Shown: positions 53,301-61,763 of the stretch, piece after piece
Numbering within the stretch: position 1 is the first letter of the stretch
How the letters are laid out: each line of letters begins with the position of its first letter
Assembly (NCBI RefSeq): GCF_902459505.1
Contig: NC_047088.1
Span: 29,258,730-29,322,729 of the forward strand
DNA length: 64,000 nucleotides
Direction of reading: 5' to 3'
Source: Geotrypetes seraphini
Lineage: Eukaryota; Chordata; Amphibia; Gymnophiona; Dermophiidae
Position numbers and translations under genes: made by a program
Notes under the pieces: generated by a model
Seen by the model: the letters and a program-made list of their open reading frames with translations, nothing else
Told to the model about the DNA's origin: nothing
Database searches by the model: none

Positions 53301-54747
53301 TTAGTCATTTTATTTTTTTATATTTATAATTTTCAATCATTACATTTGCATAATGAACAAAGAAAAAAAAGCATTACAATTTTATAATAAATAACACATC
53401 AATTCATAATTTATTTTCAAGCCCACATTATTGAGGAGACATTACTTCATTTCTAAGGATATTAAACTAAGGAAAAAGCTGAATGGACTCAAAGTCCAAT
53501 AAAATATGGCCCAAGATCCATTCGCTAATTAATCAGGGTTCAATCATTTTATTCCTCAATCCATTTGTGTAAACAGTAATCATTTTGTCTATCTAGCCAC
53601 CAAAAACTGTTGCAATAGTATCGGGTCCCAAAACACAAATTCAGTGTCTTGTAAACCTGATCTAAACTTTTATGCATATATTTCCTCATTCTATAATCTG
53701 TTTTTCTCCTTGGGATTTTGTCAGGTATTTGTGACCTGGGTTGGCTACTGTTGGAAACAGAATATTGGGCTTCATGGATCTAGGTCTATTCCAATATGTC
53801 AACTCTTATATTCTTATGTTCTAATAGATTGGTAGGTGCCAATTGAACGTAAGTTATGGAATACTGGTTTTATGTACCATATGAGTTGACTTATCAAAAT
53901 TATCGGGAGTGTTAAACCCAATCGAAACCCCCCCATCTCTGGACACAGTCAAGGAGTTTGCTCAATATTGAGTACCCACAGCGGTCTCCTAAGATATGTG
54001 CAAGTGCTAGCTAAATACCCATCAATATTCTGTAACATTTATATGGGAAGGAACAAGGGCAGGGGCTGACATTTACCCCAAATTTTCAAAATGTTACATA
54101 TGAAACTGTTGCATTCAGGTGCACACATTTACATCTGCACCATGAATAACAACTTATGCTAGTGTTCTATAAAAACACTTATGGGTATAGGCGCTCTTAT
54201 AGAATAAACTCACAACCCATTGTAGCACCTGCTCATAAAATTGGTCCCATTCCGTAAGAGATTTTGCCTAAAGCTTCTTTAAGTTTTAAAACAACGAGTA
54301 ATTTAGTATAAGCTGCATGCATATTTTAATTATTTTCTGGGGCCATGGAACACCATTTTGGTTGGAGGAGGCCAACCAAACCAATTTCTAGTCCTTTGCT
54401 CATTTACTGAAGTTAGGTTACACAAATGTTGGTCAGGCCATGGCCACTCCAATTGTTTCCACAGATATCACACTATATCAACATAGTGTTTCTTTGGTCC
54501 TCGCCCAAACAGGTGATAGTCTAGTATTATATCCAGGAAGTGACTCGTTTACAGTATCACCAAACGTGATGGAGATGGCCTGGGATCTAAATAATCCATA
54601 GGAGTCACTCTCACCCTTCAGCAACTTCCTGAAGGTGTCTCTATCCAGCTCTTGCAGATGCTGTGCCATAGTCTCCACCGCCGAGGGCACCCGTGCTCCC
54701 AGGAAGCTGGGCCTGCTCCCAGCCAGGCTCTTTCCGGATGATGCCAT
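23881..54747 (-). CDS. COMMD5: COMMD5, COMM domain-containing protein 5 (complete, seven coding exons)
   Basis: Exons 54615-54747, 52007-52167, 47389-47417, 43754-43804, 40108-40203, 26052-26127 and 23881-23982 join in phase with GT/AG borders into 215 codons plus stop (human about 224). The N-terminal HN-type helical domain (SFLGARVPSAVETMAQHL, ELDRDTFRKLLK) is followed by the COMM domain at about 145-209 (DFRWRVDVAIST, QPSILMQLKLSD, AKFHELRYNVALILKEM). COMMD proteins form the Commander assembly with CCDC22, CCDC93 and retriever for endosomal cargo recycling; COMMD5 is also linked to NF-kB and cell-growth control. The exon 4/5 junction was chosen by homology: GNRR aligns with human GSQR without a gap, although the exon 5 acceptor (ggaaag) has a poor pyrimidine tract. 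Starts head-to-head with FAM199X. No disabling change seen. Confidence 0.93.
24716..25175 (+). mobile_element. Mariner DNA transposon, 5'-truncated
   Basis: Encodes the C-terminal half of a mariner transposase: KRPDLW, HHDNAPPHSSHLIRSFLAKH, PYSPDMTLCDFWLFPKLK, and YFEGD before the stop at 25102-25104. Two catalytic Asp positions with DD34D spacing are kept. The 3' terminal repeat (tactttttgaacatccctcg) is followed by TA. The 5' half and left terminal repeat are missing. It sits in COMMD5 intron 6, antisense to the gene. Confidence 0.92.
25200..25690. other. AT-rich COMMD5 intron sequence, no gene seen
   Basis: Long A/T runs (25317-25350) suggest an old LINE tail, but no family signature is clear. 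Confidence 0.3.
25694..25986. mobile_element. hAT-type element, 293 bp, beside COMMD5 exon 6
   Basis: Perfect 16-bp terminal repeats CAGTGGTCTCAAACTC / GAGTTTGAGACCACTG; flanks ttctagtg/ttttagtg (7 of 8 identical). AT-rich interior, no coding capacity. Confidence 0.9.
26052..26127 (-). CDS. COMMD5: COMMD5 coding exon 6
   Basis: 76 bp between gttttcag and gtaagt. Completes Ser157 and encodes SLARALQPSILMQLKLSDK through HRFE182; nearly identical to human SLQPSVLMQLKLSDG. A hAT-type element ends 66 bp downstream in the intron. Confidence 0.95.
26239..28123. mobile_element. Long non-autonomous DNA element with CTCAAATATAAACC-type ends
   Basis: The left end tatatactcaaatataaacc and right end ggtttatatttgagtatata are inverted repeats; flanking TA on both sides suggests a TA duplication. 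The interior has purine-rich tandem repeats (about 26990-27240) and an AT cassette (27397-27480) shared with elements at 52.4 and 57.8 kb. A SINE is nested at 27766-27990. No transposase. Confidence 0.7.
27766..27990 (+). repeat. tRNA-derived SINE, near full length
   Basis: A-box-like gtggcgcagtggttgg, B box GGTTCAAACCC (27812-27822), then a conserved body and a 3' end (cttagataaccttgataagc, aataaacttgaaac) that also occurs at 55566-55648. Nested in the 26239-28123 element. Confidence 0.88.
28312..28545 (-). mobile_element. CR1-like LINE 3' end
   Basis: aacataagaagtgcctctgc, cagcagtccgctcatgtggc and cttgtccaatcccttcttga are the reverse of the same tail seen at 22267 and 56786. Confidence 0.75.
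28596..28632 (+). repeat. SINE head fragment
   Basis: gaggagtggcctagtggtta is a tRNA-type A-box head; the B box and body are missing. Confidence 0.5.
29382..29432 (-). other. Hammerhead-ribozyme-like motif, possible Penelope-type remnant (copy A)
   Basis: The minus strand reads ACCCTTGAGAAAGGCT, then AGCCGAAACACGG, then a short hairpin ending TGTC and GGGTCC. The GAAA core, stem II (AGGCT/AGCC) and GUC cleavage triplet are recognisable; the CUGANGA core is altered. Associated element boundaries not resolved. Confidence 0.35.
29450..32700. other. COMMD5 intron 5, 3.2 kb without assignable features
   Basis: Both strands were scanned; only short stop-filled frames and no family signature. Possibly ancient degraded repeats. 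Confidence 0.35.
32705..32898. mobile_element. hAT-type non-autonomous element, older copy
   Basis: The left end agggcttttcaaccc is worn; the right end gttgcccacccctg is typical. Flanks tctagagt occur on both sides, with one base of slack at the right. Body holds catgcatattcattg as in the other palindromic copies. Confidence 0.7.
33287..33795. repeat. Two adjacent LINE tails
   Basis: 33287-33430 is a minus-strand tail (tttctatagtactgccaga, tgtacacagcgctgtaca). 33450-33795 is a plus-strand L2-like tail with a remnant APILWKQLPNRIRAECF and an aaataaatgatgaatg end. Confidence 0.55.
34575..37690 (-). mobile_element. DIRS-like retrotransposon fossil, about 3 kb (gag-like ORF1 and reverse transcriptase part)
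   Basis: Minus strand: a gag-like ORF1 region (about 35320-36720) followed by a reverse transcriptase region (about 34660-35470) with the DIRS-type motifs RPILDLKGVN, SLDLTEAYLH, LPFGLAMAPRTFTK and PYLDDWL. The RNase H, methylase and tyrosine recombinase parts are absent, so it is incomplete. Long stretches remain open, suggesting it is among the younger DIRS-like copies here, with few visible breaks. The right terminal region (about 37500-37690) contains inverted cacctgctgg motifs. It lies in COMMD5 intron 5, sense to the gene. Confidence 0.85.
38309..38357 (+). other. Hammerhead-ribozyme-like motif (copy B)
   Basis: GCACCGAAACACGGACTGTG is followed by TC and AGGTCC: GAAA core, a stem III hairpin (ACAC/GTGT) and a GUC triplet. 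The CUGANGA side is degraded. Confidence 0.35.
38704..38752 (+). other. Hammerhead-ribozyme-like motif (copy C)
   Basis: AGACCCCTGAAGAAGCC, then GGCTAAATGGGTCCCTG: the CUGAAGA core and stem II (AGCC/GGCT) are kept; the GAAAC core is changed to TAAAT. Confidence 0.35.
38760..40107. other. COMMD5 intron 5 next to exon 5, no assignable feature
   Basis: No coding or repeat signature beyond short frames filled with stops. Confidence 0.35.
40108..40203 (-). CDS. COMMD5: COMMD5 coding exon 5 (start of COMM domain)
   Basis: 96 bp ending ACAAG|gtaaaa. Encodes RTVLEAAVQKRGIQLPG and EDFRWRVDVAIST. The W of the COMM motif is residue 148. The acceptor is inferred from reading frame and homology; an alternative acceptor lies at 40232. 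Confidence 0.85.
40685..41545. mobile_element. hAT-type (possibly Tip100-like) element remnant, split by an L1
   Basis: The left end cgtatttttcgctccataag followed by acgcac is a known type of hAT terminus. C-rich interior sequence (acaccccgcccgc) resumes after the L1. The right end was not found; a DIRS-like fossil follows. Confidence 0.5.
40819..41321 (-). mobile_element. L1-type LINE, 5'-truncated
   Basis: Poly-T at the left is its tail. The minus strand encodes NNKLLLILTRVAIQQITGNW, NYTFWWNSVCHIYKMKR and a stop, homologous to the copy at 20140-20817. The 3' UTR again has two C-rich (G-rich on the sense strand) tracts. Confidence 0.85.
41547..42702 (-). mobile_element. DIRS-like retrotransposon fossil, ORF1 start and terminal repeat
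   Basis: The right end has the ctgcctgcttgtcctgggat terminal repeat; inward comes a zinc-finger-like ORF1 start (GFKKCSRC, SLTDPHLW) and a Ser/Pro-rich gag-like stretch. Truncated at the left and broken, several breaks. In COMMD5 intron 4, sense to the gene. Confidence 0.75.
42703..43285 (+). mobile_element. L2-like LINE, 3' part of ORF2
   Basis: Encodes LKQLQTVQNTALRLKKYDHI, SHWLPVQACIQHKFYCTLFK and ALNGNGPSYLNNRL, then LKTILFKKF and a stop, then a short 3' UTR ending aatgtaatgtaa. 5'-truncated. Related to 48618-50045, same tail. Confidence 0.88.
43754..43804 (-). CDS. COMMD5: COMMD5 coding exon 4
   Basis: 51 bp, IPEDFITDFASLIFGN, matching human IPQDLVGDLASVVFGS. The donor used is CAG|gtcagt. 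An earlier gtaaca at 43760 also exists but would need a longer exon 5 and seven extra residues. Confidence 0.85.
43972..44340. mobile_element. hAT-type element remnant (gtgaccatatgtcccg end)
   Basis: The left end ggtgaccatatgtcccg with repeated cccgttttc blocks is characteristic. Contains a palindromic module at 44236-44325 shared with elements at 52.5 and 59.2 kb. The pyrimidine-rich stretch to about 44830 may belong to it. The right end was not found. Confidence 0.55.
44341..45569. other. Pyrimidine-rich then unique COMMD5 intron 3 sequence
   Basis: 44380-44830 is C/T-rich with tccaacat-type recurrences, as in the element at 58.4-58.9 kb. The remainder has no recognisable feature. Confidence 0.35.
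45570..46000. repeat. CR1-like 3' end followed by an inverted LINE tail
   Basis: 45570-45775 (plus) contains a worn LPEEVVEIKTESEFKRA-like tail and tttatctgccgtcatgtttc. 45800-46000 (minus) has tctttatttatagaccacag and ggtggtttacag. Confidence 0.6.
46452..46618 (+). mobile_element. Partial copy of the tagagaatgacac DNA element
   Basis: tagagaatgacacggggac and the following 160 bp match the left half of 60938-61346. The right half is missing. Confidence 0.6.
47349..47382. repeat. (TA)n microsatellite
   Basis: Seventeen TA units beginning just inside intron 3 of COMMD5, adjacent to the donor of the 29-bp exon 3. Confidence 0.95.
47389..47417 (-). CDS. COMMD5: COMMD5 coding exon 3 (29-bp microexon)
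   Basis: Only 29 bp between ccctcag and gtaata, encoding AFKEDLKDL plus two bases of Arg108, equivalent to human DTFRDQLQEL. Phase 0 in and phase 2 out fit both neighbours. A (TA)n tract starts 6 nt into the downstream intron. Confidence 0.85.
47560..48261. mobile_element. hAT non-autonomous element, 702 bp
   Basis: Ends CAGTGTATTGCAAAC and GTTTGCAGCACACTG with a perfect 8-bp duplication gtctaaat (47552-47559, 48262-48269). No transposase frame. A relative is at 61764-62241. Confidence 0.92.
48618..50045 (-). mobile_element. L2-like LINE with open reverse transcriptase frame, 5'-truncated
   Basis: Minus strand: CGVPQGSPLSPMLFN, then FSYADDITILLPF (the YADD catalytic box), LKILGMSIDR, VDYCNILYLPCP and SHWLPIRARIQFKFYCLLFK, a frame open for more than 280 codons, then a 3' UTR ending aatgtaatgtat at the left. 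The N-terminal RT part and endonuclease are missing. A 41-bp unit is present three times in the 3' UTR (48688-48810). Confidence 0.92.
48688..48810. repeat. Three tandem 41-bp units in the L2-like 3' UTR
   Basis: acagtataagattgctggac and the following 21 bases recur at 48688, 48729 and 48770; the third copy differs near its end. Confidence 0.9.
50258..51177 (-). mobile_element. DIRS-like retrotransposon fossil, ORF1 start and terminal repeat
   Basis: The right end holds the ctgcctgcttatcttgggat terminal repeat; the interior resembles 41547-42702 (CSLTHTVG-like zinc-finger region, Ser-rich gag-like stretch). Truncated at the left and broken, several breaks. In COMMD5 intron 2, sense to the gene. 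Confidence 0.75.
51355..51704. mobile_element. hAT-type element fragment
   Basis: The right end ccggcggttgaagaacactg is a typical hAT terminus; the left end is not clear. GC-rich body with gatgtcagagatgagg. Confidence 0.45.
51703..51745. repeat. 18-bp-arm hairpin
   Basis: gccttagaccctcggaaa pairs with tttccgagggtcttaggc (one mismatch) around a 7-nt loop. It directly abuts the hAT fragment end. Confidence 0.8.
52007..52167 (-). CDS. COMMD5: COMMD5 coding exon 2
   Basis: 161 bp between catcacag and gtaagc. Residues 45-98, VVVSALEGKDCRESVKL onward, matching the human VVSSLQGEDCREAV helix region and ending STLKQE in phase 0. Confidence 0.93.
52640..52880. repeat. Purine-rich tandem repeat
   Basis: gagaaagacagaaataaaga and agggggcagggggaga recur two to three times. 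Confidence 0.8.
53004..53130. mobile_element. Palindromic MITE (cttttactaaaccgcaat type)
   Basis: ccttttactaaaccgcaata at the left pairs with tattgcagtttagtaaaagg at the right. Nested in the hAT element. Confidence 0.8.
53690..53822 (+). repeat. CR1-like 3' end
   Basis: tttgtgacctgggttggcta, attgggcttcatggatctag and cttatattcttatgttcta match the tail at 4405-5065. Confidence 0.65.
53830..54614. other. COMMD5 intron 1, no assignable feature
   Basis: Sequence without family signature. A single open frame continues through exon 1 into the intron. Confidence 0.35.
54615..54747 (-). CDS. COMMD5: COMMD5 coding exon 1
   Basis: 133 bp from the ATG to CTGAAGG|gtgaga. Encodes MASSGKSLAGSRPSFLG through RKLLK44 plus one base of Val45. 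It sits at the edge of the CpG-rich shared promoter. Confidence 0.92.
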
Positions 54748-55550
<803 letters not shown>

Positions 55551-55565
55551 TAAAGGGGGGGGGGG

Positions 55566-55648
55566 ATGGAAAATGCTTGAGTACCTGATTGTAAAACCGC
55601 TTAGATAACCTTGATAGGCGGTATATAAAATCCTAATAAACTTGAAAC
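55566..55648 (+). repeat. SINE 3' end fragment
   Basis: aaaatgcttgagtacctgat through aataaacttgaaac matches the 3' end of the SINE at 27766-27990. Confidence 0.8.
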
Positions 55649-55765
55649 GGCTCCAGAAAAAGGAGGACGGGTTGAGACACCAGGTTTTACTTCCATTGCT
55701 TTCAATAGAAGTAAAGCCCGGTAATCTCAATCCGTTCTCTTCTTTTTTTTTTTTTTTCTGGAGCC
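55649..55765. mobile_element. Fold-back MITE, 117 bp
   Basis: ggctccagaaaaaggaggac at the left pairs with the ttctttttt..ctggagcc right end; inner arms ttttacttccattg/caatagaagtaaa also pair. It abuts the SINE 3' end. Confidence 0.75.
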
Positions 55766-55780
55766 ATATTGGGGGGGGGG

Positions 55781-55926
55781 GGGGGGGCACGAGTTGGAGG
55801 TGGGCCTTGCCTCGTGGGGAGGCTGCTAGAGGAAGGCAAAAATCAGGTTGGGGGGGGGGCACGAGTTGGAGGTGGGCCTTGCCTCGTGGGGAGGCTGCTA
55901 GAGGAAGGCAAAAATCAGGTTGGGTG
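55781..55926. repeat. Two tandem copies of a unit of about 75 bp in FAM199X intron 1
   Basis: cacgagttggaggtgggcct and the following bases to aaaatcaggttggg are repeated almost exactly, separated by a G run. Confidence 0.9.
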
Positions 55927-56785
55927 GGGGAAGGGCCAGCGGACCACCTTTTGGGTTGGCGGAGGTCAAACAATTCGATCTCTGCCCGTCCCCCCGTTAG
56001 GTTTTCTAGTGGCTGGAGGCTGTGTTGAGCAAAATATTGGTGGGGCCAATGGGTCACTAGGGTTTGCCTTTAATTCAGACTCCTGTTAAACATTTTGTTT
56101 TGGATCTAAACTGCTGGATAATATATTTACAACACTTTAACATAGCAATCAGCCTATATACAGCAGGACCATGAAGGTCTATGCGGTTAACAAAAATCTA
56201 CTAAAAAGATATACAATTGAATAGAATCAAGATTAAATGACCAGATAATTACAACTAAACAAAACAAGTTACTGAAACTTTAATATCCAGGGCAAGGCTA
56301 TATACAAAATAAGCTTATTTTATATTATATATTGTTTTGTAAGTTTTTATTTTGAAGTCAAGTCGGTAGGTACATTTTTACTGACTCCACCCAAAATTGT
56401 TACTGATTCCACAGCCCTGGGTGAAGGTGGAACTTCTTACTAAACCATACAGGGAAGGTAGAAAGTTGTAAAGTGGGTAACTTTAAAAGTTATTTCTATA
56501 TAGTTAAAAAAACCACCCTGGTTTATAAGTGGAAATAGTTTCTTGTGGAATTGCTGGATGAGTCTAGATTTTAGAGGTGGGTTCAGGTTTACCAACATAC
56601 TTTTTTTTTGTTTTTTGTGGGTTTTTTTTTTTTTTGTGGGGGGTATATTTTAAGTACTAGGTGTTCACAAGGGTGCAGATTCTTATAGTGGAATAACTAT
56701 CAAAGGGTGTGCTTTTCCCAGAAAACTGATATCAAGTTATGCATGCATTTGCACAGGTTAAGCTCTTAAAGAATTGGGGCCATAT

Positions 56786-57630
56786 TCTCAAAATTAATAG
56801 AAACATAGAAACATAGACATAGACGGCAGATAAGGGCCACGGCCCATCTAGTCTGCCCACCTTAATGACCCACCCCTACCTTTCTCTGTGAAGAGAACCC
56901 ACGTGACGATCCCATTTTGTCTTAAAATCGGGCACGCTGCTGGCCTCAATCACCTGAAGTGGAAGACCATTCCAGCGATCTACCACTCTTTCGGTGAAAA
57001 AGTATTTTCTGGTGTCACCATGCAGCTTCCCTCCTTTGATTTTCCACGGATGCCCTCTTGTAGCCGTGGGACCTTTGAAAAAGAAGATACCTTCTTCCAC
57101 CTTGATGCGGCCCGTGAGATATTTGAACGTCTCGATCATGTCTCCCCTCTCTCTGCGTTCCTCGAGTGAGTATAGCCGCAACTTATCCAGCCGTTCCTCG
57201 TATGGGAGGTCCTTGAGTCCTGAGACCATCCGGGTGGCCATTCGCTGGACCGACTCCAGTCTCAGCACATCTTTGCGGTAATGAGGCCTCCAGAATTGTA
57301 CACAGTATTCCAGATGGGGTCTCACCAAGGATCTATACAATGGCATAATGACTTCAGGCTTATGATTGACGAAACCCCTACGTATACACCCTATGATTTG
57401 TCTAGTCTTAGATGAAGCCTGCTCCACTTGATTGGCAGTCTTCATGTCTTCACTGATGATCACCCCTAAGTCCCGTTCTGCTACAGTCCTTGCTAGGATC
57501 TCGCCGTTAAGGGTGTAACTTCTGCATGGGTTTTGGCTGCCAAGGTGCATGACCTTGCATTTTTTGGTATTGAAACCTAGTTGCCAGATCCTAGACCAGC
57601 GCTCCAATAGGAGTAGGTCGTTGTTGCTAA
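56786..57630 (-). mobile_element. CR1-like LINE with open C-terminal ORF2
   Basis: Minus strand encodes [69 protein letters not shown] and FFTERVVDRWNGLPLQVIEA in one frame open for 243 codons, then a 3' end (tagacggcagataagggcca, plus strand). 5'-truncated. The least decayed CR1 copy in the window. Confidence 0.9.
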
Positions 57631-57791
57631 TCTGGCTCTAGCCAGTTTGACCTGCCAGTATTTTACCGTCTGATTCTCAGAACAGCTCACTGGTCTCTTC
57701 TGAGCTTCCTAGCAAACTCCAACTCTGCTATGCAAATGTATTAAAATGGTAGTAAAATTATGTCATTTATTTGGTTTTATATCCTGTACTC

Positions 57792-59500
57792 CAGTGTTTC
57801 TCAACTTCTTCAAGCCAAGTACCCTCTAAGCCTAACAAATACCAACCAAGTACCCCCGCCCAAGCTCCACCCCTGACCCCACTCCATAATAATAGTACTA
57901 ATTGTAACACAATTTCTTTCATCCATCTTTCATATATCGTGCACAATATAATCTTATTAATACATAATGGTAACCACAAAATTAAAAAAAAACACAAAGC
58001 ACTGTACGCCCAGAAAATGTTAATTATCGTTTATATTAGGGGTTTTTTCCCCCAAAAAGGTCAGTGCAAATAGCTTTAAAATATTGCAATTAGAACATAA
58101 GAATAGCCTTACTGGGTCAGACCAATGGTCCATCAAGCCCAGTAGTCCATTCTCACGGTGGCCAATCCAGGTCATTAGTACCTGGCCAAAAACCAAGGTG
58201 TAGTAATATTCAAGCTACTGATACAGGGCAAGCAGTGGTTTCCCCGTGTCTTTCTCAGTAACAACTATAGAAAAATAGATAAATATAGACTGTAGATATC
58301 AATTCACAAACTGACACATGTTGATCACTAAATGAAAATAAAATTATTTTTTCTACCTTTGTCTGGTGATTTCATGAATCTCTGGTTGCATTTCCAATAT
58401 TTATTTATTTCTGCCTCCTGCATGCTTCCTCTCCTCTGGACCCCATTCCCAACCAACATCTCTCTCTATCTGTCCCTCCGTGAGTCCAACTTTTCCTCTC
58501 TTCTCCACCCCTATTGGCAATATGTCTCCCTCTCTCTCTGTCCATCTGTCTTGATCTCTCCCACCCCTTCTACTGCCACATCCAACATTTCTCCCTCTCT
58601 CATCCCCCGGATCATGTGCAGCATTTTTCACCACTGCCCACCAGCCCCATGCCCCTTTCTCCTTCTAATACTTCTCTCTAGCACAATGCCACATTCCTCC
58701 ACATTGCATCCCCTTCAATCTACCCTCTCCACCACCATATCCAACATTTCTCCCTCTCATCCTTCTATTCCCCATGCATCTGTACCTCACTTCCTTCTCT
58801 GCCCAATTTTCCTTTCCCCATGTACATCATCTCTCACACACTCATGCCCATCTATTCTCCCTTTCTATTCTCTCCCTCCTATGTCCCAAGTTAGTGCCCC
58901 TTCCTACCCTGAAGCCAACCCAACCACAGAAGCCATAGGTGCCGCCGGGGATCCCTGCCTGCGCCCCCCCCCCTCCCCCCCGCTGAAGGTGCCGGGGATG
59001 TCTCCCTGTCTGCTCGTCCACTGCACCACCCCCGAAGCTGAACCTGCCACCAAGCCAGAGCCAACACGCTCCATCGCCCCTAGGATCAACTCTGTGTAGG
59101 GACATTCCACGGCATGTGCAGCAACTTGCACGCTGCTGGCCCACAAGTTCCCCCCCCCCCCCCCCGATGTCAATTTTGAGGGCGGAGAGAAGGTTCCAGG
59201 ACAGCCAATCACTGCCTGGATGGCCCAGAACCTTCTCTCCGATGTCAGACTTGACATTGGGGGGGGGGGGGGGGAAGGCTTGTGGGCTGGCAGCATGTGA
59301 GTCACTGCATGTGCCATTGTGGCCCATCCCTGTACGGAGTTGCTGCAGGCAGGGTTGGTGCAGCGGACGGGCAGATAGGGAGGCGGCTTTGGCTTCAGTG
59401 TGGGAGGGGGGCAAGCAGGGATCCCCATCAGGAGGCATCACTGACGGCGGTTAGGCCACGTACCTCCAAGGCTATGTGTACCGTGTGTTGAGAAACACCG
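57792..59500. mobile_element. hAT composite element, 1.7 kb, in a LINE tail
   Basis: Ends CAGTGTTTCTCAACTT and TGTGTTGAGAAACACCG with a perfect 8-bp duplication ctgtactc (57784-57791, 59501-59508). The flanks join into an L2-like tail. Interior: nested CR1 tail (58092-58270), AT cassette, pyrimidine-rich repeats (58400-58900) and a palindromic module (59143-59290). No transposase. Confidence 0.9.
58092..58270 (-). repeat. CR1-like 3' end nested in the hAT element
   Basis: agaacataagaatagcctta, ccagtagtccattctcacgg and gtggtttccccgtgtctttc are the reverse of the tail at 4405-5065. Confidence 0.8.
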
Positions 59501-59845
59501 CTGTACTCCCATGAGTGCTCAGAACAGTTTACATACATATATTAAAGTGTTTTTATGCAAGGGGTTGGCAAACACAGCATGGGAGGACATTGTCTGACAG
59601 GGATGGAAAACAAAAAGAAATGTATATTGTTACTAGTTCCTCGGTACATGTCACGTTAGGCTAAAAACTTGTACTGTACTGAAAAATTTTGCACTGTAAA
59701 AATGGCAAATTGTAACCTGTAAGCTGTATACTGGTATTAGATCCCAGTATGTGTCGATTAAGGATATAAATTTGGATTGAAAAATCTTGCACTGTACAGC
59801 AAATTGTAACTCATTAACTATATTTTGTATGTTAACTCTAACCTA

Positions 59846-60203
59846 ACAAAGGCGCGGCCGGACAATTGAGCGCAGCGCGGAGGCACGCGCTGCTCTAAAT
59901 TACTGTTTTTAGGGCTCTGAGGGGGGGGCCTGGGGGGGAACCCCCCCCCACTTTACTTAATAGACATCGCGCCGGCGTTATGGGGGGTTTGGGGGGTTGT
60001 AACCCTCCACATTTTACTGTAAACTTAACTTTTTCCCTAAAAAACCCCCCAAGCCCCCCACCACGCCCCCACCACACGATGGGGGCGCGATGTCTATTAA
60101 GTAAAGTGGGGGGGGGGTTCCCCCCACGCCCTCCCGTCGGAGCCCTAAAAACAGTAATTTAGAGCGGCGCGCGCTGCGCTCAATTGTCCGGGCGCGCCTT
60201 TGT
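59846..60203. mobile_element. Fold-back element, 358 bp
   Basis: acaaaggcgcggccggacaa at the left pairs with ttgtccgggcgcgcctttgt at the right; complementarity continues inward through agcgcagcgcg, taaattactgttttta, the poly-G/poly-C runs and tttacttaatagacatcgcg. It could form a hairpin with arms of about 150 bp. No coding capacity. Confidence 0.85.
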
Positions 60204-60301
60204 CCCGGCGCGCTTTTGACCTGACACCTGCAAATCACTCGCGCACCAAGTAACTTGCAATCTAAGCTTTTACTGTATTTTATTACATGAACCTTCAATA
60301 G

Positions 60302-60606
60302 CTGCACTTTATTGTGGAAAATAACAGAAATTTAACTTACTTTGCTAATAGATGACTACGCCAAAGTGTATGCGTTTAGCTATCGGTGGCGTTCCAAACA
60401 CTCAATCATTGTGTCTTCTTAAGATAGTCAGGATAAAGCCTGCAATGCTGTTCAACTCCTTGCAACAAAGCCTAACACTGCACTGGGTCTGTGGCGATGC
60501 CAGTGGCAAAGTCACTTATCAGTTTAACACCTCGCTGGCTGACACAGTGTACGTTTAGCTACTAGCAAAGTATGTTAAGTATGTTATTTTCAACAATAAA
60601 GTGCAG
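60302..60606. mobile_element. TIR element, 305 bp
   Basis: ctgcactttattgtggaaaa at the left pairs with the right end ttttcaacaataaagtgcag; arms extend about 70 bp (tactttgctaatag / ctactagcaaagta). Inner part without coding signature. Confidence 0.75.
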
Positions 60607-60937
60607 ATGTTAATAAAATACTTTGATAAAAAGATCTATGTATCATTGCTGAGTGTGGAAACATAAAAGTTATAGCTTTAATACCAAGAAATTTGCTCCA
60701 TTAAACAAAAATAATAGCAAATTTTAAGAAAAACAGAGCTTTATGTAATCAGTAGCTTTGCGTGACCCTAGGATGGGCTTTAAAATATTTTCTAATCAAG
60801 CACAATCAAGTCCATGGGAAAAACTTCAATTCCCAGAGTTTTTCTAAATTTAGGTATCTCTGAACAACCCTAATGTGGCGTTGCAGGCAGATGCCATTTT
60901 CAGGGAGTCGGTCCTGGTCCTCCCAACATAAGGAGTA

Positions 60938-61346
60938 TAGAGAATGACACAGTGACACAATTTGTTCCCATCCCTGTGGATAATCGCAGGAAACCATCAT
61001 GTCATTCTTTAGTGTCTGTCTCAACCTCAGTCCTCCTACACTAGCATGCTTCAATGCAAGGCTTAAGGGTCAGTGGTGGTGCCCATTCATACTCTGATTC
61101 TTATGTGAGCCAAGTATAGGATAATGAAGCCATTGTGACATCACTGATGAGGTTGGCTCTTAGGCATTGGTGGAATGAGGTATTATGACATCACAATCTC
61201 AGCTCTGGAATGTTGCTGCTCTTTGTTCAGTGGTTGTGCCCATTCATACTCTGATTCTTCACGCCCTCCTTAAAGAATGACATGAGGTTGATTTCCCGTG
61301 GTTATCCACAGGGATGGTGACAACTTCTATCACCTTGTCATTAATG
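60938..61346. mobile_element. DNA element with long TIRs (tagagaatgacac type)
   Basis: The left arm (gaatgacacagtgacacaat, atccctgtggataatcgcag, catgtcattcttta) pairs with the right arm (gaatgacatgagg, gtggttatccacagggatgg) over about 75 bp. A partial copy is at 46452-46618. Confidence 0.7.
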
Positions 61347-61763
61347 CTTTATACATCTGTATTCCATCTGCTGCTGACACTAAGGAAGGAAAATTTTTTT
61401 ATCTGATCACTTTCCTTTAGGCGCAGCAGATGAATGAAAGGTCCCACCTTGAGGATCCTCGGTTAAACATGGTTAGAAATTTAGCACAGATGATGTCTCA
61501 TTTGTCAGATCAGTTTCTCTAATAATTTGTAGTTGGTTTTACTCATTTTTGTCTGTGAAAGAAGTTTTTAACCAGTCGACAGCACATGCTTTATTATGAG
61601 CAATATTGATCAAGAAGCTTGCTATCCAATAAGCCAGAGTGTAACTCTCTCCACATGCTGGTAGATGGGCACAACCCACTAGTCTTTGGATTCATTGCTG
61701 TGCCTAAAGAAAAGAAAATAAGGTAAAGACATAATTTTTCTGTACTTGCCTTTTTCTCCAAGT

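Noticed and set aside
58332-59099. 255-codon plus-strand open frame
   Set aside because: Low-complexity Ser/Pro-rich translation of pyrimidine repeats inside a hAT element, not a transposase.
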